Assembly (NCBI GenBank): GCA_944321455.1
Contig: CALULI010000009.1
Location: forward strand, 66,703 to 130,702
DNA: 64,000 nt
Origin: an uncultured Eggerthellaceae bacterium
GTDB lineage: Bacteria > Actinomycetota > Coriobacteriia > Coriobacteriales > Eggerthellaceae
Reading direction: 5' to 3'
The notes under the pieces were generated by a model. The model was not told where the DNA came from, did not search any database, and was given only the letters and a program-made list of their open reading frames with translations. Position 1 is the stretch's first letter. Each line of letters opens with the position of its first letter. Positions 26,416 through 34,731 of the stretch are shown piece after piece. Both the position numbers and the translations under genes were made by a program.

Positions 26416-26646
26416 ATGGTAGAAAAAACTGATGTTGCAGCAGTGCTGGAACTTATTCGTCCTTCACTTCAGGCTGACGGCGGAGACGTTGAGCTGGTTG
26501 ATGTTGACGAAAACGGTGTCGTTACGGTTGAGCTTCAGGGCGCTTGCAAGGGCTGCCCTATGTCTCAGATGACGCTGGCAAATGGCGTTGAGCGCATCTT
26601 GAAGGATCGCGTTCCTGGCGTAACGCGTGTTGTTCCTGCTCAGTAA
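26416..26646 (+). CDS. NifU C-terminal domain protein (Nfu-type Fe-S scaffold/carrier)
   Basis: 76 residues. A single Nfu domain: R-P-S-L-Q-A-D-G-G-D-V-E-L-V near residue 15-28 and the cluster-binding C-K-G-C-P-M-S at about 44-50. Nfu proteins carry Fe-S clusters to apo-enzymes; the adjacent 4Fe-4S glycosylase is one possible client. AAAGGAG lies before the ATG at 26416, which is 10 bases after the preceding stop. Confidence 0.92.
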   Translation: MVEKTDVAAVLELIRPSLQADGGDVELVDVDENGVVTVELQGACKGCPMSQMTLANGVERILKDRVPGVTRVVPAQ

Positions 26647-26662
26647 GGCTGATGCATCCATG

Positions 26663-26690
26663 AACGCCGCCACTTTTGGCGGCGTTTTTT
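26663..26690 (+). terminator. Terminator of the alr-udg-nfu unit
   Basis: AACGCCGCCA (26663-26672) and TGGCGGCGTT (26677-26686), CTTT loop, then TTTTTT. Confidence 0.92.
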
Positions 26691-26795
26691 ATTCGCGGTG
26701 GCGTTTGTGTTTCAGGGGCGCTTCGCCGCGAGAGATGTTAACGTAAGAGATTGCGACGCTAGAAGGTTGTTGTCGTTAAAGGGAAAGGAAACCTT

Positions 26796-27038
26796 ATGGC
26801 TCATTGTTGGGAAATGCGTGGTTGCGATGAAGAAATGCAGTCTCGTTGTCCTCACAATTTAGCTGACGATCCCTGTCCTGCAGATTGCCATTTTGCTCAG
26901 TGTGATCGCCCTACTCATGTGACAACGCAAAATTTTGATCTGCTGTTCCGTGTTGATCTTGACCGCAATGCAAGCAATAAGGATATCTGCAACTTTTGCG
27001 AGTTTTTCTTAAAGCACGGACCATCTTTGGACAAGTAG
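26796..27038 (+). CDS. Small cysteine-rich protein, CWE-type metal-binding motif
   Basis: 80 residues with eight cysteines at 4, 10, 18, 27, 31, 36, 66 and 69. The start (A-H-C-W-E-M-R-G-C-D-E-E-M-Q-S-R-C-P) resembles the small C-W-E...C...C-P zinc or iron-sulfur motif found in short proteins and in front of some sensors of anaerobes; a C-N-F-C pair lies near the end. The middle (Q-N-F-D-L-L-F-R-V-D-L-D-R-N) is predicted beta/alpha. No function is known to me. AAAGGAAA supports the ATG; lgt follows after 13 bases, so the two are probably co-transcribed. Heterodisulfide or redox-sensing roles are guesses only. Confidence 0.7.
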   Translation: MAHCWEMRGCDEEMQSRCPHNLADDPCPADCHFAQCDRPTHVTTQNFDLLFRVDLDRNASNKDICNFCEFFLKHGPSLDK

Positions 27039-27051
27039 GAGACGGACAAGG

Positions 27052-27888
27052 ATGCTCAACAACATCTATCAAGCACTTGATCCTGTAGCGTTTAGCGTGG
27101 GGCCCTTTGTGGCTCGTTGGTATGGCATTGCGTATATCGTCGGATTTTTATGCGTTATTGGCATCATCTATGGCGTGAGTAAACACTGGAAGCTCAAATT
27201 TAATTTTGATTCGCTCTGTATCATTTTGTTGGCTGCCATGATCGGCGTTATTGTGGGCGCGCGTTTGGGCTTTGTCCTGTTCTACGATCCACTGTTTTTC
27301 AGCAATCCCTTGCGCGTCTTTGATTTTTCGCATGGGGGCATGAGCTTCCATGGTGGTTTTGTTGGTGCGCTGGTTGCGGGTGTTGTTGCAGCACGTTTGG
27401 TCCGTATGCCGTATTTGACGTTGGTTGATCTTGCGGTTATCGGCGTGCCCGTGGCTCTTTTCTTTGGCCGTTGTGCCAACTTTGTCAATGGTGAGCTTTG
27501 GGGTGCTCCCACTGATGCGCCATGGGGTGTTGTTTTTGGTGGCAGCGCGGGAGATATGCCCCGTCATCCTTCGCAACTCTATGAAGCACTATTAGAAGGC
27601 GCGCTTTTGCTTGTGATCCTGTTTGCGCTTGCCTATAAAGTTCCACCTCGTCCACGGGGAACCTTCTTCGGTGTTTTTATGCTTGGTTATGGCATATGTC
27701 GTTTCTTGATTGAATTTGTGCGCGAACCTGACGTTCAGCTTGGTTACCTGTGGGGAGGCTGGCTTACCATGGGCCAGGTGCTTTCGGTGCCGCTCATTCT
27801 TGCAGGCGTGGCGCTGTTGATTTATGCGTTTAAAACAAAAAAGCCTCAAGAAGGTCCTCGTTTGGAAGAAGATTTGATAGCATCGTAG
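27052..27888 (+). CDS. lgt: Prolipoprotein diacylglyceryl transferase
   Basis: 278 residues, about seven membrane segments. It moves the diacylglyceryl group from phosphatidylglycerol to the lipobox cysteine of prelipoproteins. The Lgt signature is G-R-C-A-N-F-V-N-G-E-L-W-G, with H-G-G-M-S-F-H-G-G earlier and R-H-P-S-Q-L-Y-E later. At least two likely lipoproteins are encoded in this window (2397 and 35277). AGGAGACGG lies upstream of the ATG. Confidence 0.96.
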   Translation: MLNNIYQALDPVAFSVGPFVARWYGIAYIVGFLCVIGIIYGVSKHWKLKFNFDSLCIILLAAMIGVIVGARLGFVLFYDPLFFSNPLRVFDFSHGGMSFHGGFVGALVAGVVAARLVRMPYLTLVDLAVIGVPVALFFGRCANFVNGELWGAPTDAPWGVVFGGSAGDMPRHPSQLYEALLEGALLLVILFALAYKVPPRPRGTFFGVFMLGYGICRFLIEFVREPDVQLGYLWGGWLTMGQVLSVPLILAGVALLIYAFKTKKPQEGPRLEEDLIAS

Positions 27889-27917
27889 CTAGCAAAGATT
27901 GGAAAGGGGATTTAATA

Positions 27918-28295
27918 ATGGCTCTCGAATTTTATAAGTGTGCTCATTGTGGCAATGTTGCCGTTAAGCTTTTTAACTCAGGTGTACCACTGGTATGCTG
28001 CGGCGAACCAATGCAGAAGCTGGAAGCTGGCACGACTGATGCCGCTCAGGAAAAGCACGTTCCTGTGGTAGAACAGGGCGAAACCATCAAGGTTGCTGTT
28101 GGTAGCGTTGCTCACCCTATGGAAGAAGAGCACTACATCACTATGATTGTTTTGGAAACTGAAGGTGGCTTCCAGGTTGCTGACTTGAAGCCTGGTATGG
28201 CTCCTGAAGCAGAATTTGTTGTTGCTCCTGGTGACAAAGCTGTTGCAGTATATGAATACTGCAACCTCCATGGTTTGTGGAAGACTGCACTGTAA
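27918..28295 (+). CDS. dfx: Desulfoferrodoxin (superoxide reductase, two-iron-centre type)
   Basis: 125 residues. The N-terminal desulforedoxin domain binds Fe through C8, C11, C27 and C28 (Y-K-C-A-H-C...V-C-C-G). The C-terminal SOR domain shows E-K-H-V-P (45-49), A-H-P-M-E-E-E-H-Y and E-Y-C-N-L-H-G-L-W, the four-His/one-Cys centre that reduces superoxide without making oxygen. This is an anaerobe-type oxidative defence protein. AAAGGGG before the ATG. A terminator-like hairpin follows about 95 bases after the stop. Confidence 0.97.
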   Translation: MALEFYKCAHCGNVAVKLFNSGVPLVCCGEPMQKLEAGTTDAAQEKHVPVVEQGETIKVAVGSVAHPMEEEHYITMIVLETEGGFQVADLKPGMAPEAEFVVAPGDKAVAVYEYCNLHGLWKTAL

Positions 28296-28390
28296 GTTGT
28301 TTGAGTGCGTCGTGCACTGTACGGCATTCGATTTTCACGTCGTGTGGACGTGATCGGCAAAGCATAACGTTTACTGGTTTGTATGTCTCT

Positions 28391-28425
28391 GAGCGGGTCT
28401 GCTTTATGCAGGTCCGCTCTTCCTT
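28391..28425 (+). terminator. Terminator-like hairpin after dfx
   Basis: GAGCGG...CTGC (28391-28402) pairs with GCAG...CCGCTC (28408-28419), with a symmetrical GT/GT internal loop and a 5-base loop, followed by TTCCTTTATT. The T tract is imperfect. Confidence 0.55.
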
Positions 28426-28431
28426 TATTAT
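28403..28431 (+). promoter_or_regulatory. Promoter nested in the dfx hairpin, leaderless type
   Basis: TTTATG (28403-28408) in the hairpin loop, 17-base spacer, TATTAT (28426-28431). The start of transcription would coincide with the ATG at 28438; AGGG lies only 1 base from that ATG, too near for normal use. Confidence 0.45.
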
Positions 28432-28437
28432 GAGGGC

Positions 28438-29778
28438 ATGGCTAAACGATTAAAAAAGAACTCACGCCGCAAGCTGCGCCATGCAGGGCGCTTTGAGCTT
28501 CCTGCGCTTACGCAGGCCGCGTGCGAAATGATTGAAGCGGATCGCAGACCCTGCGTGTGCATTGTGGGCGGCGGCGCTGCGGGCATGGCGTGTGCGCTGG
28601 CAACATCAGAGGCATGGGCGGCTTCGAATGTGTCAGCAGCTTCGGATGCTCAGGCCACCTCAGATGTTCAAGTAAACATCGTGGTGTTAGAGCGCGATTC
28701 GTATCGTGGGCGCACCATTCTTGCCAGCGGTAATGGCCGCTGTAATTTTTCTCACACCCCTCTTGATATTCGGCAGTATCACAATGCTGCTTTTGTTGAG
28801 AAGGTTCATCGCTTAGCGCAGGAAAATCCTGCCGTTCCTTCCACGCTTGAGTGGTTTCAATCGTTGGGGTTGGTATGGCGGGAAATGCCTGAAGGGTCGG
28901 GTATGCTCTATCCCTATTCCAATCGTGCAACGGCAGTGACCGATGTACTCAACGCGGCATTTCAGCGCACCTCAGTTGCATTTTATGGCCAGGCTAACCT
29001 AGACTGCATTGCCAAGCAGGGCACACGTTGGCTGATCTCTGTTGGGGATAATTCCTTTCACGCTGATGCGGTGGTGATTGCCTGCGGCGGCAATCCGTTC
29101 GATCAAGTTGCACTGACATCCGAATATAAACTTCCTTATATTTCCTGTTCAGGGGTGCTGGGTCCCTTAGCGCTTAAGGAAGAAGTACCTGAAGATCTTG
29201 ATGGTCTGCGGGCAGACGTACATGTACGTACAGGTTCCTTTTCTGAGGCAGGTGAAGTTCTTTTTCGCTCTTATGGCCTTTCAGGCATTGTTGCGTTCAA
29301 CGCATCCCGCTTTGTGAAGGCAGGGGATGTGCTTACTATCAATTTTGCGCCCGATTATACGGCCAACGATTTGTGCGCGCTGTTTGAGGAGCGCCTGGAA
29401 ATCTTTGCGGGACGCAGTCTTGTTGAAGCGTGCTGCGGGTTCATTGGCCCAGCGCTTGTTCGTTTTGCGTGCACGCGTAGTGGAATAGACCTTCATACGG
29501 CGTTTGACAAAGAATACGTGCCTGCTCTTGCTCATGCTCTTCAAACGGCTACGGTGACGGTTGAGGGTGTTGCCCCTGATCAACCCTGCCAGGTTCAGCG
29601 TGGCGGAGTAGCGGTTGAGGCTATGGATCCCGCTTGTTTGGCTACGCTTTCTGATCCAACGCTCTATTGTATTGGTGAAGCGCTTGATGTTGATGGTCCG
29701 TGTGGCGGCTACAACTTAGATTGGGCTTGGACGTCGGGTCTGGTTGCGGGAGCGTCGCTTGTCAGGAGATTTTCATGA
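28438..29778 (+). CDS. HI0933-family FAD-dependent oxidoreductase
   Basis: 446 residues. The FAD-binding start is C-I-V-G-G-G-A-A-G-M-A (about 40-51), followed after the second strand by V-L-E-R-D, then A-S-G-N-G-R-C-N-F-S, the family hallmark of HI0933/YhiN-type flavoproteins, and the C-terminal G-E-A-L-D-V-D-G-P-C-G-G-Y-N-L-D-W-A. Reaction unknown for the family. Between the GGGAAG helix and the second strand is an extra stretch of about 20 Ala/Ser/Asp residues not usual in the Rossmann fold. The stop overlaps the next start as ATGA, indicating translational coupling to another flavoprotein. Confidence 0.86.
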   Translation: MAKRLKKNSRRKLRHAGRFELPALTQAACEMIEADRRPCVCIVGGGAAGMACALATSEAWAASNVSAASDAQATSDVQVNIVVLERDSYRGRTILASGNGRCNFSHTPLDIRQYHNAAFVEKVHRLAQENPAVPSTLEWFQSLGLVWREMPEGSGMLYPYSNRATAVTDVLNAAFQRTSVAFYGQANLDCIAKQGTRWLISVGDNSFHADAVVIACGGNPFDQVALTSEYKLPYISCSGVLGPLALKEEVPEDLDGLRADVHVRTGSFSEAGEVLFRSYGLSGIVAFNASRFVKAGDVLTINFAPDYTANDLCALFEERLEIFAGRSLVEACCGFIGPALVRFACTRSGIDLHTAFDKEYVPALAHALQTATVTVEGVAPDQPCQVQRGGVAVEAMDPACLATLSDPTLYCIGEALDVDGPCGGYNLDWAWTSGLVAGASLVRRFS

Positions 29779-31475
29779 TAGAAGTAGCGGGGTTGCGCCT
29801 GTCCCTTGATGCGGCGCTTGCAGGAAACGAAGCACAAGCGCAAAGCGAAATTGCGCGCCAGCTTAACGTGCCAGCAGAAGATATCCACACGCTTACGCTG
29901 CGCAAGCGAAGCGTTGATGCACGCAAAAAATCTCAGATTCACTTCACCAACACCTATCAGATAGAACTAAACGCTGCTGAAGAAGCGCGTCTTCTTGAGC
30001 ATGCACCTAAGGGGCTTCAGGTTCATGCGCCACGTGTGGTGTGTCCGCTTGAACTGTTTGAATCACCGCGTCCTACACTGCCGCCCGTGGTGGTTGGAGC
30101 GGGTCCTGCTGGTTTGTTCGCGGCCCTTTACCTGGCGCGCTGCGGATTGTGTCCCGTGCTCATTGAGCGAGGTGCTCCTGTTGAAGAGCGCCAGCGCGAT
30201 GTTGAAGATTTCTTCGAGATAGGATCACTCAATCGCGAATCCAATATTGCCTTTGGGGAAGGCGGGGCAGGAACCTTTTCCGATGGAAAGTTGACCACCA
30301 ACACCAAAAACCCGCTGACTGCTCACGTTCTAACCTGGTTTGTTGAAGCGGGTGCCCCTAAAGATATTTTGACTGAAGCGCATCCTCATTTAGGAAGCGA
30401 CAACTTGCCTCATATCGTAGCTGCCATGCGCAAAGAAATACTTGAGCGCGGCGGTACGGTTCACTTCCATACCAAAATGACGGACCTTCGCTTTGAGCAG
30501 GGTCAGATACGCGCCCTAGAAACAGAAGATGACATGACAGGTGAGCGCCAATGGCACCAGGCCAACCACGTTATTTTGGCATGTGGCCATTCAGCGCGCG
30601 ATGTGTTCGAGCTGTGCCGTGACAAGGGTCTTGCGATGGTGCAAAAGCCGTTTTCGGTTGGCGTGCGCATTGAACACACCCAAGAGCAGATCAATCAGGC
30701 ACAGTGGGGAAGTGCCGCGCATCATCCTGCGTTGGGTGCTGCCGAATACAAGCTGGCGGTTCATCTGCCTAACGGCCGAAGTGTTTATACGTTTTGTATG
30801 TGTCCTGGTGGCGAAGTGGTTGCAGCCGCAAGCGAAGAGGGTGGCGTTGTTACCAACGGCATGAGCAATTATGCGCGTGATGGCAAAAATGCCAATGCGG
30901 CGGTGTTGGTCAATGTTGATCCGCAGGATTTTGGCAGCGATGACGTGCTAGCAGGTGTGGCGCTTCAGCGCTCAATTGAGCGGCGTGCCTTTGCGCTTGC
31001 TCTTTCGCGTGGTGCATCGTCGTATCAAGCACCCTGTCAGCGGGTAGGTGCCTTTTTGCGTGATATGGGCGCCGCCTCGAACGCGGCCGCTGACTCGGCT
31101 GCCACCACCAACCAGCACGTACCGCAACCTACCTACAAGCGCGGCGTTGTTGAAGCACCCCTCAAGCAGTGCTTTCCTGACTTTGTGAGCGAATCGCTTG
31201 CGCAAGCGCTTCCTCTCTTAGGGCGTAAGCTGAAAGGATTCGACAATCCATTCGCGTTGATGACCGCGCCAGAGACGCGCTCTTCGTCTCCTGTTCGCAT
31301 TTGCCGCTCTCAGGAATTCCAAGCATGGTTTGATTGCGAAGGTGAACAAACAGGTCTCTATCCCTGTGGCGAAGGCCCTGGATTTGCCGGTGGCATCATG
31401 TCTGCTGCTGTTGACGGATTGCGCGTTGCTCAGCAGGTAGCCAAACAGTATGCTCAAAATGTTGCTTCGGCGTAA
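29775..31475 (+). CDS. FAD-dependent dehydrogenase-like protein, COG2509 type
   Basis: 566 residues. Residues 1-105 form a separate N-terminal alpha/beta domain (V-A-G-L-R-L-S-L then L-R-K-R-S-V-D-A-R-K-K). Then V-V-G-A-G-P-A-G-L-F-A-A-L-Y-L-A-R-C-G, the FAD site, and N-I-A-F-G-E-G-G-A-G-T-F-S-D-G-K-L, characteristic of COG2509 uncharacterised flavoproteins; G-E-G-P-G-F-A-G-G-I-M-S-A-A-V-D-G closes the FAD site. The ATG at 29775 is chosen because AGGAGA lies before it and it overlaps the upstream stop; longer in-frame versions would sit within the upstream gene. Reaction not known. Confidence 0.86.
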   Translation: MIEVAGLRLSLDAALAGNEAQAQSEIARQLNVPAEDIHTLTLRKRSVDARKKSQIHFTNTYQIELNAAEEARLLEHAPKGLQVHAPRVVCPLELFESPRPTLPPVVVGAGPAGLFAALYLARCGLCPVLIERGAPVEERQRDVEDFFEIGSLNRESNIAFGEGGAGTFSDGKLTTNTKNPLTAHVLTWFVEAGAPKDILTEAHPHLGSDNLPHIVAAMRKEILERGGTVHFHTKMTDLRFEQGQIRALETEDDMTGERQWHQANHVILACGHSARDVFELCRDKGLAMVQKPFSVGVRIEHTQEQINQAQWGSAAHHPALGAAEYKLAVHLPNGRSVYTFCMCPGGEVVAAASEEGGVVTNGMSNYARDGKNANAAVLVNVDPQDFGSDDVLAGVALQRSIERRAFALALSRGASSYQAPCQRVGAFLRDMGAASNAAADSAATTNQHVPQPTYKRGVVEAPLKQCFPDFVSESLAQALPLLGRKLKGFDNPFALMTAPETRSSSPVRICRSQEFQAWFDCEGEQTGLYPCGEGPGFAGGIMSAAVDGLRVAQQVAKQYAQNVASA

Positions 31476-31499
31476 ATCTCCTACTTTACTGCGGCAATG

Positions 31500-31508
31500 T
31501 GCTAAAAT
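31500..31508 (+). promoter_or_regulatory. Extended -10 promoter of tsaC-like gene
   Basis: TGC-TAAAAT (31500-31508), 39 bases before the ATG at 31548; -35 not clear. Confidence 0.4.
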
Positions 31509-31547
31509 TTTCTACCCAACTCTCTTGGTGGATTAAAGAAGGACACT

Positions 31548-32150
31548 ATGAATTACCAGCCAAATACTTCGTATGAAACGCTCTATGCGCTTAAAAAGGG
31601 CGAACCTGTTATTTTCCCGACCGACACCTTGTTTGGTATGGGTGTTTCCATTGAACATGCCGCTGATCCTGAGCGTTTGTTCGCGCTTAAGCAGCGCGAA
31701 CATCGCAAGCCCATCGCTTGGCTTGTTGGCAGCGTTGATGACTTAACGAAGTATGGCAAGGTTGTTCCCGAACTTGCGCTTGCGCTTGCTCGCACGTTTT
31801 GGCCTGGTCCTCTGACTATTATTGTCAAAGCAAGTGATGCCGTTCCTGCTGCATTTCGTTCAAGCGAAGGCACTATTGGCATGCGCATGCCTAAAAACCA
31901 GGTAGCACAGCAGCTTATTGCTGAACTTGGCTGTCCTATTGCTACCACCTCCGCCAATATTTCAGGTCAAAAAGCACCCAAGTCCTTCGATGCTATTGAC
32001 CCTGAACTGCTCAAGCAGGTTGCGTGCGCTATGGATGATGAAGAAGTCAAAAGCGGCATTGCCTCAACTATCGTTGACTGCACCACGGGTCATCCTGTTA
32101 TGAAGCGCGTTGGCGCCATTACCATTGATGACATTAAGGCGCTCTCCTAA
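31548..32150 (+). CDS. tsaC: L-threonylcarbamoyladenylate synthase (YrdC/TsaC family)
   Basis: 200 residues forming a single YrdC domain: P-V-I-F-P-T-D-T-L-F-G-M-G near 20-32, K-Q-R-E-H-R-K-P-I-A-W-L-V, F-W-P-G-P-L-T-I-I-V-K, and P-I-A-T-T-S-A-N-I-S-G. It makes the threonylcarbamoyl donor for tRNA t6A37 modification. The Sua5 C-terminal domain is absent, giving the short form. AAGAAGGAC precedes the ATG. A YciO-like role in RNA binding cannot be excluded, but the active-site segments are intact. Confidence 0.85.
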   Translation: MNYQPNTSYETLYALKKGEPVIFPTDTLFGMGVSIEHAADPERLFALKQREHRKPIAWLVGSVDDLTKYGKVVPELALALARTFWPGPLTIIVKASDAVPAAFRSSEGTIGMRMPKNQVAQQLIAELGCPIATTSANISGQKAPKSFDAIDPELLKQVACAMDDEEVKSGIASTIVDCTTGHPVMKRVGAITIDDIKALS

Positions 32151-32160
32151 AGAGCGCTTT
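32136..32160 (+). terminator. Hairpin across the tsaC stop codon
   Basis: AAGGCGCTCT (32136-32145) and AGAGCGCTTT (32151-32160) pair with one wobble; the loop CCTAA contains the TAA stop. The T run is only three bases, so termination may be partial. Confidence 0.55.
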
Positions 32161-32223
32161 CAACATCTCTTTCGTGCTCTTGTCCTGTTATCTGCTAAGG
32201 TAAAAGCAGGAAAAGGAGGGCTC

Positions 32224-33177
32224 ATGGCAGATTCTGCTTTCGTTCGTTCTGAACTCACGGTCCCTTCTGTTGATGGATCGTCTTTTCTTCATGTTGTTAT
32301 CTGGGTTCCCGCTCAGCAAAAACCACACGCATGCGTTCAGCTGGTGCACGGCATGGCCGAACACATTGGGCGCTACCATGATTTTGCGGCGTACTTAGCG
32401 TCGCAGGGCTATGTGGTGTTTGGGCACGATCACATTGGTCACGGCCACAGTGCAGCGTCTGAAGATGAATTAGGCTGCCTTCCTCTCCACAGAGGCAAAG
32501 ACATTCTGGTTGAGGATGTCCATGAGGTGCGCCTGGCGCTTTGGAACTACTATCGCAGCTTGCCGCTGTTCTTGTTTGGTCACTCTATGGGTAGCTATGT
32601 TGCGCGCCTGTATTGCGCGCGCTATGCCGAAGGCTTATCGGGTGTTATTTTGTGCGGAACGGGCCATCAGGCTGCGCTGCTTTCGCGCTTGGGCAATGTG
32701 CTTGCCCGCATACTGGGCACGGTGCGCGGCGTATCGTATCAATCGCCCCTGTTGCATCGTTTGGTTGTCGGAGCGTTTTCTGCTGCCATCAAGGACGCGC
32801 GCACGCCCGAAGATTGGATTTCGACCGATCCTGCTGTGGTGGATGCCTATCGCGCCGATCCCCTATCAGGTGTCATGTTTTCTGCGGGCGGCTATGCTGC
32901 ACTGACTGATTTGACGGCTGAAGCAGTTAGCATGAATACCGCTCGTGAAACGCCTACCACTTTGCCCATCCTGTTTATAGCGGGCGAAGAAGATCCCGTG
33001 GGCAACTGCGGTAAGGACGTTATTAAGGCCGCTGAGCAGTATCGTCAGGCGGGCATTGAAACGGTTACAACTATTCTCTATCCAGGCATGCGCCATGAGA
33101 TCTTAAACGAGCCGTCGCATACAACAGTGTATCGCGATGTGCTTGATTGGCTGGAGCTTAAAGCCCTTCGCGCTTAA
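32224..33177 (+). CDS. Alpha/beta hydrolase, monoacylglycerol lipase-like
   Basis: 317 residues. Serine hydrolase of the Hydrolase_4 group: V-H-G-M-A-E-H (about 41-47), G-H-D-H-I-G-H-G, nucleophile elbow F-G-H-S-M-G-S-Y, then the acid in I-A-G-E-E-D-P-V and histidine in G-M-R-H-E-I. The H-G-x-x-E-H and H-S-M-G pattern is typical of monoacylglycerol lipases and related esterases. The next gene, 10 bases away, is glycerol kinase, which makes a lipase releasing glycerol a sensible reading. The ATG at 32224 has AAAAGGAGG before it. No signal peptide, so cytoplasmic. Lysophospholipase is the main alternative. Confidence 0.85.
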   Translation: MADSAFVRSELTVPSVDGSSFLHVVIWVPAQQKPHACVQLVHGMAEHIGRYHDFAAYLASQGYVVFGHDHIGHGHSAASEDELGCLPLHRGKDILVEDVHEVRLALWNYYRSLPLFLFGHSMGSYVARLYCARYAEGLSGVILCGTGHQAALLSRLGNVLARILGTVRGVSYQSPLLHRLVVGAFSAAIKDARTPEDWISTDPAVVDAYRADPLSGVMFSAGGYAALTDLTAEAVSMNTARETPTTLPILFIAGEEDPVGNCGKDVIKAAEQYRQAGIETVTTILYPGMRHEILNEPSHTTVYRDVLDWLELKALRA

Positions 33178-33187
33178 AGGACACACT

Positions 33188-34693
33188 ATGAAAAACTACA
33201 TTATTGCTCTTGACCAGGGAACAACATCGTCTCGTGCGCTGCTTATTGATAAAGCAGGCCAGGTGCGCGGCGTTGCGCAATCTGATTTTCCCCAGCACTT
33301 TCCCCGGCCTGGTTGGGTGGAGCACGACCCTAAGGAAATTCTCTCAAGCCAGCTTTCTGTGCTGACCGAACTGTTGGTGGCGCAGCGTGTCACACTTGAT
33401 GAAATAGACAGCATTGGCATTACGAACCAGCGCGAAACAACCATTGTGTGGGATCGCACGACGGGCGAACCTGTTTACAACGCTCTGGTGTGGCAGTGCC
33501 GCCGCACGACTGATCTGGTGGAGCGCGTGTGCGGCAACGAAGAAATTTCTGCCGAAATCACCCGCCGCACGGGGCTTATTCCTGATGCGTATTATTCTGC
33601 CAGCAAGATTGCCTGGATCCTCAACGAAGTGGAGGGCGCGCGTGAGCGCGCCGAAGCGGGGGACTTGCTCTTCGGCACGGTTGATACGTGGCTTATTTGG
33701 AACCTGACGCATGGTGCGGTTCATGCTACTGACCCTACCAACGCAAGCCGCACGATGCTCTTCGATATTCACACGGGTACCTGGGATCCGTGGCTGTGCG
33801 GATTGTTTGGCATTCCTATGAGTATCCTTCCTGAAGTGCGTCCCTCTTCAGGCTACTTTGGCAACCTTCATCATCCCGTCTACAAGGGCGAAGTTCCTAT
33901 CTGCGGTGTTGCGGGCGACCAGCAAGCGGCGCTGTTTGGTCAGGGCTGTCTGGAAGAAGGGCAGGCAAAGGCCACCTTTGGTACGGGATGTTTCTTGCTT
34001 ATGCACACAGGCACCCAGGCAAGCATTTCAACTCACGGTTTGGTGGCAACGCGTGCCGCATCGCTGCCTGACGTTTCGCATTTTGACTATGCGCTTGAGG
34101 GCAGTGTCTTTATGGCGGGCGCTCTTATGCAGTGGCTGCGGGATGGATTAGGCCTGGTTGATAATGTTGCCGAAAGCAACGCGCTTGCCCAAAGCGTGCC
34201 TGATACCAATGGTGTCTACGTGGTGCCTGCCTTTACGGGTTTGGGTGCACCGTACTGGGATGCGGATGCGCGCGGTGCTATCTACGGGCTGACGCGCGGA
34301 GCTAATAAGCGCCATGTGGTTCGCGCTTGTCTTGAAGCGCAGGCGTATCAGGTCTACGACGTTTTGCGCGCCATGATTGACGATTCGGCAGTAAGCTTGA
34401 CCTCTCTTATGGTTGATGGGGGAGCATGCCGAAACGATTTCATGATGCAGTTCTGCGCTGATATTTTGCAGGTTGATATTATTCGCCCCCGTATTGTTGA
34501 AACAACGGCCTTAGGCGTGGCGTATCTGGCGGGTCTTTCAAGTGGCTTTTGGGCTAACCGCGCAGAGATTGCGCTTTTGCGCAGTATCGAGCGAACCTTC
34601 CATCCTGCTATGGATGATCTCAATCGTAAAAAATTGCTACATGGGTGGAAAGAGGCTATTTGGCGCACAAAATCAGACCAACCTTCCCTATAA
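33188..34693 (+). CDS. glpK: Glycerol kinase
   Basis: 501 residues, standard length. It phosphorylates glycerol to glycerol 3-phosphate. FGGY landmarks: A-L-D-Q-G-T-T-S-S-R-A-L-L near the N-terminus, G-I-T-N-Q-R-E-T-T-I-V-W-D, G-T-V-D-T-W-L-I-W-N-L-T, G-V-A-G-D-Q-Q-A-A-L-F-G, A-T-F-G-T-G-C-F and V-D-G-G-A-C-R-N-D-F. Paired with the lipase upstream, it would salvage glycerol from monoacylglycerols into phospholipid synthesis or glycolysis. No glpF or glpD in the window. AAAGGACAC lies before the ATG at 33188. Confidence 0.96.
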   Translation: MKNYIIALDQGTTSSRALLIDKAGQVRGVAQSDFPQHFPRPGWVEHDPKEILSSQLSVLTELLVAQRVTLDEIDSIGITNQRETTIVWDRTTGEPVYNALVWQCRRTTDLVERVCGNEEISAEITRRTGLIPDAYYSASKIAWILNEVEGARERAEAGDLLFGTVDTWLIWNLTHGAVHATDPTNASRTMLFDIHTGTWDPWLCGLFGIPMSILPEVRPSSGYFGNLHHPVYKGEVPICGVAGDQQAALFGQGCLEEGQAKATFGTGCFLLMHTGTQASISTHGLVATRAASLPDVSHFDYALEGSVFMAGALMQWLRDGLGLVDNVAESNALAQSVPDTNGVYVVPAFTGLGAPYWDADARGAIYGLTRGANKRHVVRACLEAQAYQVYDVLRAMIDDSAVSLTSLMVDGGACRNDFMMQFCADILQVDIIRPRIVETTALGVAYLAGLSSGFWANRAEIALLRSIERTFHPAMDDLNRKKLLHGWKEAIWRTKSDQPSL

Positions 34694-34694
34694 T
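34689..34694 (+). promoter_or_regulatory. -10 box over the glpK stop codon
   Basis: A perfect TATAAT (34689-34694) includes the TAA stop of glpK and lies 37 bases before rpiB. The -35 is weak, so strength is uncertain. Confidence 0.45.
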
Positions 34695-34731
34695 GTAATT
34701 GTGTACAAATGATGAAGAAACAGGTGCCGTA

